DNA of 64,000 bases, taken from contig CANLRQ010000012.1 of NCBI GenBank assembly GCA_947493575.1, forward strand, positions 1 to 64,000. Direction: 5' to 3'. The notes under the pieces are model-generated. The model did not search any database. It saw only the letters and a list, made by a program, of their open reading frames with translations, and was not told the origin of the DNA. The translations under genes were made by a program, and so were the position numbers. Positions 52,794-61,093 of this stretch are shown here, one piece after another. The first letter of the stretch is position 1. Each line of letters begins with the position of its first letter. This DNA is from an uncultured Marinomonas sp. Its GTDB lineage: Bacteria > Pseudomonadota > Gammaproteobacteria > Pseudomonadales > Marinomonadaceae.

Positions 52794-55700
52794 TTAGCCC
52801 CTTGCTAAGCCTAGTCGAGTGATCTTGAGCACTTCTTCAATCAACTTTTGAGCGTTATCAAGGCCAAGATCAGCAAATAACAACGGTAACAGTTTCATGT
52901 GAATAGCGTTTTCAATCTCCGCAGGGTTGATTGAATACTCAGCAACAGCGGTATTCACAACATCATCAATGCTAAACGCCAACGTTACTAATTTGTCATT
53001 ATCGAGATCCTTTTCATTCAAGAAGTCAGCATCAAATAGGTGCTTAAACAAACCAAAGTAGGCTTGTGCATGTTTATTTAGCTTGCCAGAGTCATCTACA
53101 AAGTCATTGGGAACATCAGCGACTTTGCGCTCTTTTACTTCCTGCTCAAAATCAGCAAAAAGGATGTATTGCTTAACAGGTGCATCAAACATCGCTTTTG
53201 CATCTTCAATCGCCTTTTTAAGCATATTAGAGAAATACTCCTGAGCATAAGGATCATCTGCTAAGTCTTGCTCAATCATTTTGGTGATTCGGCCTGTGAT
53301 TTTATCAGTCTGGTTACGAGCTTCGTCATCGCTCATATCCTGTGGCTTAACGTCTTTTCCTAAATTTCCGACCAAATACGCACCGTCAGGCTCTTTAACT
53401 TCAATACCAGCAATGTGCTTGTCTAGAAGGCTGCGAATATCTTCTGCGTATTCATCATAATTAATAGTTTCGTCCGCATCTTCACGTACTTGTTTACGTA
53501 AATCGACAAAGGCTTTTAGGTCACGTTTGTATAAGTCACGAGAGCTAACAGCGGATGGAGAGCCATCAAATGACTTATCTTCAAAGTAGGTGGCTGATTG
53601 CAACGCTACTTTCATACAGTTTGAAAATGCGGTCAGTGCCGAATAAAAGTCATCACGCTTTTTAAGATTGGTATCGACAAGCTTTCCATCAACATCATTC
53701 ACCTTAGGCGCTAACGCTTGGCGAAGTGCTGGGCCATCTTGTTTGTTTTTAACACCATCAAATATCGCCCATAAATCACTGTGCAGCCCCGGAAGCTTTT
53801 TGTATTCCGTATCCATGCGGTTATACAAACCTTTCAGGTCGTCAATATCAAAGCCGCCTTGGGTACGCTCAGCAAGGTCTTGATACTTTTCGATTGTAGT
53901 ATCAAGCTCTTTTAGTATGCCTCGGTAATCAATTAAGTAACCAAACTGCTTTTTGCTATGCAATCGATTAACACGGGCAATCGCTTGGATCAGGTTGTGC
54001 TCTTTAAGTGGTTTGTCGATATAAAGCACTGTGTTTTTAGGCTCATCAAAGCCAGTGAGGAGCTTATCAACAACAATCATGATGTCTGGACCATCATCTC
54101 TGCCAAAGTCTTCAATAATGGCTTTGGTGTAGGCTTTTTCGTCCATTTTATTAACGTTTGCCTTCCACCAATTTTGCACAATGTCCTTACTTTCTTGATC
54201 AACCGCTTCGTGACCCTCACGAGTATCTGGAGCCGACATCGCCACAACCGATGTCACCGTACCTATTTTATCCAATGCCTTCTTATAACGAATTGCAGAG
54301 GCTTTGGAATCACAAGCTAATTGGCCTTTTAAGCCTTGTTGTTTAAAGTTTTGGAAGTGGTCGGCAATATCATAAGCAATCAGGTCAATTCGACCTTCAG
54401 TTTGGTAGATCTGACCTTTTTGCGAAAACTTCTTCTTTAAATCCGTTTTTTGTTTGTCAGTTAGTTTACTAGTGCTGCGTTCAAACCACGCATCAATGGC
54501 TTTGTCGTTAACATTCAGCTCTGGAATACGTTCTTCATACAGTAATGGTGTAACAGTTTTATCTTCAACCGCTTGCTGCATGGTGTAAGAGTGGATGATC
54601 TTACCGAATTTGTTTTCGGTCTTATCGTCTTTCAATAGTGGCGTACCCGTAAAGGCAATATAGGCCGCTTTAGGCAGCGTCTGCTGCATACGGATATTAT
54701 TTTCACCGTTCTGACTACGGTGGCCTTCATCCACTAAAACGATAATATTAGGACTGTCGTTGTAGCATTCTTTGTATTTAATCGCTGAGCCAAACTTATT
54801 AATGATCGAGAAGATAACTCGCTCATTCCCTTTACCGATTTGTTCAGCTAAACGCTTACCAGTGGTCGCCATTGCATCTTTTTTATCTCGGTCAGTTAAT
54901 ACACCGCCTGATGCAAAGGTACGGCTTAATTGATCTTCCAAGTCCACACGGTCTGTCACTATGATCACCCGACATTGTGCAAGCTCTTCTAGCCAGATAA
55001 GCGCTTTTGATAAAAACACCATAGTAAATGACTTACCGCTACCTGTAGTGTGCCAAATAACACCACCATTACGAGCACCAGCGCCGCGAGCGGATGAAGA
55101 GCCATCAGCGGGTGAAGTGTCATCAAACGTATTAATGCGTTCAATCAGTGCCTGAATACCGAAAACCTGCTGATAACGAGCTACAATCTTGCCTGCTTTT
55201 TTATCAAACAAGGTAAACAAGCGAGTCATATCAAGAAGACGCTCAGGACGCAGCAAGCTGACTATAAGCCTATCTTGGTCGGTAACAGTTAAGTCGCCTG
55301 CTGTAACCAATGAAAGGTAGTCATCTTTCGCTTTGACAGGACGATGATTAAACAGCTTATTTAATTGTTCTTCGCTCAGTTTATGATTTTTTAACCTGAC
55401 AAATTCCGCTTCAGCTATTCCTAGATGAGAGTGTTCTTCTTTCCACTTAGCCCAGAACTTTTCAGGGGTGCCGCAAGTAGCATATAAACCTTCATGCCCA
55501 TTTACTGCTAGTAGCAATTGGCTATAGGCATACAAGTGAGGAATTTCAGCCTGTCCTTGATTTCGAATATGCTGAGAAATCGCTTCAGCGTTGGTCGATT
55601 TACCTTCTTTATTTGAATCAGGGCGTTTCGCCTCGACAACCACTAATGGCAAACCATTTACAAAACACACAATATCAGGGATTCGATTACCAGTGCCTTC

Positions 55701-56159
55701 GGCATTTTGAACCACTAACTCTTCAGTAAAGTGGAACTGGTTATTCTCAATATTATGCCAATCAATGAGCTGAATAGTCGGAGAGGCTTTTTTACCATCA
55801 ACAAACTCAGTTACACTCACGCCATACATCATGGCGTTGTAGAGCTTTTCATTGGCAGCTTTAAGCCCTAAATTCATTGCTGGGTTTAACTCATGCATCA
55901 CTTTATCAATAGCAGCTTCTGATAACCTATGTTGTTTGCCTGCAAACGAAAACGTTTGTTTCGCTAAAAAGGCACGCATAACAGGGAGCAAAATAACCTG
56001 ATGAGTGCTTTTCTTTTCATTTGCTAAAGTATTACCACGCAGCGCCTCGCATTCAATTGGTGGAATGAAGGTGTAGCCTAGGTTGGTTAATAGCGACAGA
56101 GCAGGGATTTTTGCGCTGAATTCTTCGTTAAAATTGACCTTTTTACTAGTTACTTCCAT
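52794..56159 (-). CDS. hsdR: Type I restriction enzyme, R subunit
   Basis: A 1121-residue motor/nuclease subunit. The nuclease core is RIPDIVCFVNGLPLVVVEAKRP (Asp162, Glu177, Lys179). The helicase Walker A is HTTGSGKSFTM (about 370-380) and motif II is VDEGHRSQ, with later motifs TGFDEPKN and QAIARVNR. A Gly/Ala/Arg-rich insert (about 349-364) precedes Walker A. The start at 56159 overlaps the Abi_2 gene by 10 bp. All motifs are intact, so it is likely active. Confidence 0.95.
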   Translation of the reverse strand: MEVTSKKVNFNEEFSAKIPALSLLTNLGYTFIPPIECEALRGNTLANEKKSTHQVILLPVMRAFLAKQTFSFAGKQHRLSEAAIDKVMHELNPAMNLGLKAANEKLYNAMMYGVSVTEFVDGKKASPTIQLIDWHNIENNQFHFTEELVVQNAEGTGNRIPDIVCFVNGLPLVVVEAKRPDSNKEGKSTNAEAISQHIRNQGQAEIPHLYAYSQLLLAVNGHEGLYATCGTPEKFWAKWKEEHSHLGIAEAEFVRLKNHKLSEEQLNKLFNHRPVKAKDDYLSLVTAGDLTVTDQDRLIVSLLRPERLLDMTRLFTLFDKKAGKIVARYQQVFGIQALIERINTFDDTSPADGSSSARGAGARNGGVIWHTTGSGKSFTMVFLSKALIWLEELAQCRVIIVTDRVDLEDQLSRTFASGGVLTDRDKKDAMATTGKRLAEQIGKGNERVIFSIINKFGSAIKYKECYNDSPNIIVLVDEGHRSQNGENNIRMQQTLPKAAYIAFTGTPLLKDDKTENKFGKIIHSYTMQQAVEDKTVTPLLYEERIPELNVNDKAIDAWFERSTSKLTDKQKTDLKKKFSQKGQIYQTEGRIDLIAYDIADHFQNFKQQGLKGQLACDSKASAIRYKKALDKIGTVTSVVAMSAPDTREGHEAVDQESKDIVQNWWKANVNKMDEKAYTKAIIEDFGRDDGPDIMIVVDKLLTGFDEPKNTVLYIDKPLKEHNLIQAIARVNRLHSKKQFGYLIDYRGILKELDTTIEKYQDLAERTQGGFDIDDLKGLYNRMDTEYKKLPGLHSDLWAIFDGVKNKQDGPALRQALAPKVNDVDGKLVDTNLKKRDDFYSALTAFSNCMKVALQSATYFEDKSFDGSPSAVSSRDLYKRDLKAFVDLRKQVREDADETINYDEYAEDIRSLLDKHIAGIEVKEPDGAYLVGNLGKDVKPQDMSDDEARNQTDKITGRITKMIEQDLADDPYAQEYFSNMLKKAIEDAKAMFDAPVKQYILFADFEQEVKERKVADVPNDFVDDSGKLNKHAQAYFGLFKHLFDADFLNEKDLDNDKLVTLAFSIDDVVNTAVAEYSINPAEIENAIHMKLLPLLFADLGLDNAQKLIEEVLKITRLGLARG

Positions 56160-57076
56160 AGTGGATGCTCTCTCCATTCTTCAGGTAGCCCCATTGCAGA
56201 ACGCCATCTCCCGCTATGAGCTAATTGTTCTAATAATTGATTTGTATTGCTAACCCAATCGTTACCGTTATCTGTGGCCTTAAGCAGATGCCTTAACATA
56301 AGTAGAATATAAAAAATTCGGTCATTTCTGGGGGTAATAGGAGCAAGCCATTTAGGATCTTTTGTCTTGTCAGGTCTAATTGCTAATGAACGATTCCACA
56401 AACGGCTGTGATGAGCGCAAATATTTCTTACATAAGTTAGCGTATGCAACCAGTCGCCAAGCTTTTTGTGGTGGAGGTTAAAATGTTGAGCAATAGCTTT
56501 TTTATCTTCAATTCCATTTTTTTTATCATTTATCAAGCCTCCATATCCAAATGATAAGGCGCCTAATGACATTACCTCAGTAAGCATCCAGACAGGTACA
56601 GTTGGAAATCCAGTATATTTGGATTGGTAGTGGCGAATAAAATCATCGCTAGAGCGACGCACTTCACTTTCTAGTTTGTTCAACCAGTCTTGATGTTTAA
56701 ATTTTGGATGAAAATTCTGCGCATTCGTGTGACCAAAAGCGCCATAGGTATGCCCAACGTGATAGGTAAATTGTGTTCTAACAGCTATCTCTACACGTTC
56801 AATAGCATCTAGAATTAATGAACGAAGTTGCCTATCCCATTCATATAAAAAAATAACTTGATTGAAGTCAGTATCAGCTTCAAATAAGTTGGAAACATTA
56901 TTATGCTTATCGCGCACACGAAATGGATACCAATAGCCACTTAAACGATAGTAACTAATGCTGGCTAGTTGAATCTCAGCTTGGGCTTTGTTATTGAAAT
57001 TCAGCCCTTTTTGTTCAAGTCGAATGATTTGATCTGCAAAGGAAATAGCAGGCTTGGTATACGGAACTAACGTCAT
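56150..57076 (-). CDS. Abi_2 (AbiD/AbiF-like) abortive infection protein
   Basis: A 308-residue protein of the Abi_2 family. The N-terminal ISYYRLSGYWYPFR and YEWDRQLRSLILDAIERVEIAVR are family signatures. The C-terminal HEPN-type RNase motif is RNICAHHSRLWNR. Such proteins abort phage infection, probably by RNA cleavage. The start overlaps the stop of the RhuM remnant (ATGA) and its end overlaps hsdR, placing it inside the R-M operon. Confidence 0.9.
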   Translation of the reverse strand: MTLVPYTKPAISFADQIIRLEQKGLNFNNKAQAEIQLASISYYRLSGYWYPFRVRDKHNNVSNLFEADTDFNQVIFLYEWDRQLRSLILDAIERVEIAVRTQFTYHVGHTYGAFGHTNAQNFHPKFKHQDWLNKLESEVRRSSDDFIRHYQSKYTGFPTVPVWMLTEVMSLGALSFGYGGLINDKKNGIEDKKAIAQHFNLHHKKLGDWLHTLTYVRNICAHHSRLWNRSLAIRPDKTKDPKWLAPITPRNDRIFYILLMLRHLLKATDNGNDWVSNTNQLLEQLAHSGRWRSAMGLPEEWREHPLWK

Positions 57077-57462
57077 TTGCCAACCCCATTTCCCCCAGAG
57101 GAGTAAATTTCAGGCAAAGAAAAACCGCCAAGGTTGCGCGACACACCTTTAATCAAAGAAGAAAGGGCACTAAGCGTGGCGGTTATGTTGAGCTTAGTAT
57201 GGTATATATTGACGCTATGGTCAATATAAAATCTATATCCCCTCATAAAGGCAGTTGTCAACTTAGAGTTGACAACTGCCACTTCAGCCAGCTCACCGTC
57301 TGCTAATACGCTTTTAATATGCTTGCTAATATTTAGTTTACTAGACTGGTAAAGCTCTGCAATTTCAAGTTGAGATAACCATACTTGCCCGCCGAGCTGA
57401 CGAAGTACAAATTGTGATTGTCTGTCTTCTGTAGAATATAAAATCAAGTCGTTTACAGTCAT
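57073..57462 (-). pseudogene. Truncated RhuM family gene
   Basis: Residues 1-70 match RhuM proteins (LYSTEDRQSQFVLRQLGGQVWLSQLEIAELYQSSKLNISKHI, given here from its first 18 or so residues onward as LYSTEDRQSQF and VWLSQLEIAELYQSSK). The following ~60 residues diverge, and the protein ends at 129 instead of about 330. Likely a deletion product. It may still be translated and could couple translation of the Abi_2 gene through the ATGA overlap. Confidence 0.75.
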
Positions 57463-57471
57463 ATATATCCT

Positions 57472-57986
57472 TTAATTCCCATCCCAAATATCAGCCGCTG
57501 AGCTCTCAATTTCAAGGTAAGACTTGGAAATGAGAGGTGTTCTAATAGGTGCGGTTGATTTGCTCCAATCGAGTGTTGAACCAGCCTTGTCTTTTCTTTT
57601 TAGCTTTGAACCTGAACCAAGACTCATAGAAAACAGATCAAGAAAACGTCTAGGCCTTACGCCAATAAAAGGTTCAAAAGTTATTAATCCATTATCGGTT
57701 GCTGAATTCATTGCTGGGTTTAACTCATGCATCACTTTATCAATAGAGGCATCAGTAAGTTTGTGTTGTTTACCAGCAAAGGGAAAAGTTTGTTTGGCTA
57801 AAAACGCTCGCATAACAGGCAGTAACACCACTTGATGTGTGCTTTTTTTATCTGCCAAAGTGGATTGCCACGTAAAGCTTCACATTCACTAGGCGGAATG
57901 TACTGATAACCTAAATTAGTAAGCAAGGTTAATGCTGGGATTTTTGAACTAAATTCTTCTTGGAAATTTATGGTGGTTCTACTCAT
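57472..57986 (-). pseudogene. Chimeric remnant: hsdR 5' fragment joined to a possible dCTP-deaminase tail
   Basis: The first ~95 codons match the start of the intact HsdR (FQEEFSSKIPALTLLTNLGY; KKSTHQVVLLPVMRAFLAKQ), split by a frameshift near 57850-57860. The hsdR similarity stops exactly after HELNPAMN at 57705. The rest (ITFEPFIGVRPRRFLDLFS, RKDKAGSTLDW) resembles the C-terminal end of anti-phage dCTP deaminases (recalled, tentative). A 42-bp block (57705-57746) is identical to hsdR at 55871-55912 although flanking identity is much lower. Its ATG overlaps the SLATT stop as TAATG. Confidence 0.8.
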
Positions 57987-58600
57987 TAGTTGCCACCTTT
58001 AGTATTTATAAACTCGCAAACCGCTGCAAGAATATTAGTACAATTAAATACTACGATTAAAGTGGTAACTATCAATGTTACCCATAATGTTAATGGAATT
58101 TTATCTCTAAAAAAGCCAAAAGGTCGATAATTATTAATCCACCCAATTTGCTGCTCCCAGAAAAATTTATAATGAGCGAACCAAGAGGCGAACATTATAT
58201 GATGGGATGCACAGCTTTGATTGTATCTAGTCTCAATATTTTGCAACTTACTGTTAATTATCTCCGTGTCTGGTGATTCATGCTCTGCTTCCAGCATTAA
58301 ATGTTTTAGTTCGTTAAATAAGTCCGTCAGTTTAACGCCTTTTTCTTCATAATTTTCCTTGTCACCATTTTTCATTGTGATGTATAAGCCGATGAGACCT
58401 AGCACGAGGAGAGTGCAAGACATAAGCTTTGTTGATAGCTCAGAAAAAGCTAACGCATAAATACCAAAGGCCATTGAGATAAAGCTAATTAACCCCGGTA
58501 GCTTTTCAATCATTTCAAAACTAGCAAAGTGCAATTTAGCTGAATATCCGACGTTGTAGGCAGTTTCAGCAATATGTTTTTTTAAATTATTATTATCCAT
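57986..58600 (-). CDS. SLATT-domain membrane effector of CBASS
   Basis: A 204-residue membrane protein. The N-terminal AYNVGYSAKLHFASFEMIEKLPG is typical of SLATT domains, followed by two close helices (about 35-53, 58-76), a soluble segment, and a third hydrophobic segment near the C-terminus (about 172-196). SLATT proteins are thought to permeabilise the membrane when bound by the cyclic nucleotide made by the neighbouring CD-NTase. The ATG at 58600 has GAGG 5 nt upstream and lies 7 nt past the CD-NTase stop, so the two are a unit. Confidence 0.85.
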   Translation of the reverse strand: MDNNNLKKHIAETAYNVGYSAKLHFASFEMIEKLPGLISFISMAFGIYALAFSELSTKLMSCTLLVLGLIGLYITMKNGDKENYEEKGVKLTDLFNELKHLMLEAEHESPDTEIINSKLQNIETRYNQSCASHHIMFASWFAHYKFFWEQQIGWINNYRPFGFFRDKIPLTLWVTLIVTTLIVVFNCTNILAAVCEFINTKGGN

Positions 58601-58607
58601 TCTCGCC

Positions 58608-59888
58608 TCACTGGATTGGTACATCGATTCGGTCTCTTGCGACTACAACATCATTTTGAATAACAAAACATTCAACAATATGTTCTCCGTTAAAACCTGT
58701 TTTTTCTTCTCTCTTACTAAAGCCTTCATCAATAACTATATCACCTCGAATGCAATCTCTTTGTTCAGCTACTGCACCACGATTAAGAACCTTCCATTTG
58801 ATAATGAACTCACCTGGAACATCAATATCAGCAATAAAGAAGTTAAGTTTTTTCTTTGATTGTAATTTTAGCTTTCTAGCTAACATATTTCGAAGTAAAG
58901 CTTCCCTGAAACCGTTTTGTGAAACTTCACATTCAAGCCTTACGTTAAATCGAATGTCTACAGTGTATAAATCTTCAATAAACTGTTCTGTATTTCTAAA
59001 CGAGTAAGCTGAAGATTTGCTTTCTTGCACCGCAGCAACAGGAAAAGGTCGGCCAAATATTTTTTTCCACTTTTTATTGGCGGAGCTTGTTTCTCCTGCT
59101 GCAATGGCTGTTAAACTATTTTCGTAAGCTTCTTTTGCTTTGCGCTGAAATTTGCTTTTAACATTAACTCGTTGGTTACTACCTAAGGCTAAGTAGTAGT
59201 CTTTGTTTGGCTCTTCCGATAAATACTTGAAGAAATCTCGGCACAACCAGCCATAATAAGCTGTTGAACGTTTATCATAATCAGAGTTAGACTTAAGAAA
59301 GTTATACGCTAACGTATCGAGTAATAATCCCCCCATACCAACACCGCATTTGTTCTTCCATGCTCTAGACATTTTACAAAGCTTGCGTAGATTTTTATTT
59401 TTTTGATCAACAAACTCTTTCATCGCTTTAATTTCTTTACGAGGCTTGGTGATCTTCCAACATCCACCATTGTAGGTGTCAGGATACTTGAAGCTAGCAT
59501 CTTCTTGCTCGAAAACAGGTTGAACTTCAACCATAAATCCTTTGTAAATAACCTGCACGACCAAGCGGTCTTTTTTCACAGTTGTTTTGGGGTATCTGGC
59601 TTGAATGGCATCTTTGGTGTCATCTAATAACTTAGACTGCTTACCGTTTTTATAATCATTCCATTTAGAACTTGGCATGATATAAAGCATATCTAAATCC
59701 GATATGCCTTTTATACCAGTCCAACGCCCATAAGAACCGACTTGCAAGCTATTAGCTGTTTTTGACTCGGTATCGCGAAATTTTTTATTTAACGCTGATG
59801 TTATTTCTTCGTACTTTGAAGTAATAGAAGCAGCATTATCAATTTTTAAATTTGCTAAAAAATCGGTAAACATTTCAGTTGTTGTCAT
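58608..59888 (-). CDS. CBASS CD-NTase (SMODS nucleotidyltransferase with AGS-C domain)
   Basis: A 426-residue cGAS/DncV-like enzyme. The catalytic motif is GSYGRWTG with DLDMLYIM (Asp64, Asp66), and the third acidic residue is in FMVEVQPVF (Glu121). The C-terminal ~125 residues form an AGS-C sensor domain (EQFIEDLYTVDIRFNVRL; ENIVEC-like HIVECFVIQN; VARDRIDVPI at the end). On phage sensing it should make a cyclic oligonucleotide; which one is unknown. It starts 14 bp after hsdS with AAGGGA upstream. All catalytic residues are present. Confidence 0.92.
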   Translation of the reverse strand: MTTTEMFTDFLANLKIDNAASITSKYEEITSALNKKFRDTESKTANSLQVGSYGRWTGIKGISDLDMLYIMPSSKWNDYKNGKQSKLLDDTKDAIQARYPKTTVKKDRLVVQVIYKGFMVEVQPVFEQEDASFKYPDTYNGGCWKITKPRKEIKAMKEFVDQKNKNLRKLCKMSRAWKNKCGVGMGGLLLDTLAYNFLKSNSDYDKRSTAYYGWLCRDFFKYLSEEPNKDYYLALGSNQRVNVKSKFQRKAKEAYENSLTAIAAGETSSANKKWKKIFGRPFPVAAVQESKSSAYSFRNTEQFIEDLYTVDIRFNVRLECEVSQNGFREALLRNMLARKLKLQSKKKLNFFIADIDVPGEFIIKWKVLNRGAVAEQRDCIRGDIVIDEGFSKREEKTGFNGEHIVECFVIQNDVVVARDRIDVPIQ

Positions 59889-59902
59889 TGATATTCCCTT
59901 AT

Positions 59903-61093
59903 CTAAATCTTAACTCTGCGCTTGCCAGTTAATAACTGTTGCATCAGCGCTCTTTTCTCTTGTTTTAGTTCAGCAAGTTGTTGCTCTAGTAGTTCTATTT
60001 CTTTATCTGCATTGGTCAATACTGAGGCAATTTTTTGCTGTTCTTCTGATGATGGTTTAGGCAATTTGATCTCTGAAAAGTATTTATAGCTTATAATTTT
60101 CCCGTCACGAATACCTTCAAGGCGACTCTTCATTGCTTGAATGAAAATGTGAGATTTAAGGTGGTACTTATAGAAGGCATCTACGATTTCTACTTTCGGG
60201 TATAAAATGACATATGCTGGGCTACAAATCCCCTTGTATCTAGAGTACTCAATACCACCTTGGAAACTTCTTAAACTGATAATGAAGTCACCGATCTCAA
60301 CAACTTTATATCCTGAAATACTTTCCTTAGTAACGGACACATTATAATCAATAAACTCTCTAGGAATAGCACCCTGATCTTGGGTAATCGCTAATATCGG
60401 CAAATCAGAATCATGCTTTTTATTTGATCTAGTTGAAAACATATCTCCTGCTCGAACGTACTTCCATTCACCATCAAACGGTTTACCTGAATCATCAAGA
60501 AGGCGCTTTTTACCTGTGAGCAGTTGTTGCATCAGGGCTTTTTTCTGCTGTTTGCTATTGTCGATTAGGCGCTCGGTGGTGCTAATCGCTTTATCCCAAG
60601 TAGATAGAACTTTGGCGATTTTGCGTTGTTCCAACTGCGGAGGAATTGGAACATGAATACCTTTAATAATTCCAGCGCTCAAATTCTGCTGACCGCCACT
60701 ATTGGCTAATTCTCTAATATTTTCGTATTGACTGACCAAATACTGATAGTAGTAATCAACCTCAAAGCCATCTTTAAGTAGTAACGCAGCACACGCTTGA
60801 TTTGTTGAAGCTTCAATACCTAGCTTTGCAACTTGACCACGAGTTTTTCCTTGACCATACATGGCCATTAAAATGGTGTCTTTTGGAAAAAGTTTCGCTG
60901 ATGAATTTTTAAGTCCTGCTTCAGTTATTTTTTGCTCTGTATCGTTAATTACGCCAAACTGAACTTCAGTTGTTGTTACCCAAGGTATTTGACCGTCAAA
61001 CCAATACGAATCATTTTGTCTACTAGGAGTTCCACCAGAAGAAACTTTAGCAATATCTTCTATTACACCTTTTTTCCATTCATTAGACATCAT
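59903..61093 (-). CDS. hsdS: Type I restriction enzyme, S (specificity) subunit
   Basis: A 396-residue subunit with two target-recognition domains (about 1-150 and 205-350), each followed by a conserved helix. The helices end in near-repeats KKALMQQLLTGKKR and KRALMQQLLTGKRR. It chooses the bipartite DNA target of the HsdMS complex. It overlaps the 3' end of hsdM by about 10 bp. Complete. Confidence 0.94.
   Translation of the reverse strand: MMSNEWKKGVIEDIAKVSSGGTPSRQNDSYWFDGQIPWVTTTEVQFGVINDTEQKITEAGLKNSSAKLFPKDTILMAMYGQGKTRGQVAKLGIEASTNQACAALLLKDGFEVDYYYQYLVSQYENIRELANSGGQQNLSAGIIKGIHVPIPPQLEQRKIAKVLSTWDKAISTTERLIDNSKQQKKALMQQLLTGKKRLLDDSGKPFDGEWKYVRAGDMFSTRSNKKHDSDLPILAITQDQGAIPREFIDYNVSVTKESISGYKVVEIGDFIISLRSFQGGIEYSRYKGICSPAYVILYPKVEIVDAFYKYHLKSHIFIQAMKSRLEGIRDGKIISYKYFSEIKLPKPSSEEQQKIASVLTNADKEIELLEQQLAELKQEKRALMQQLLTGKRRVKI

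Noticed and set aside
57986..59888. A larger type II/III CBASS
   Set aside because: No Cap2 (E1/E2), Cap3 (JAB), HORMA or TRIP13 genes lie nearby; only the two-gene type is supported.
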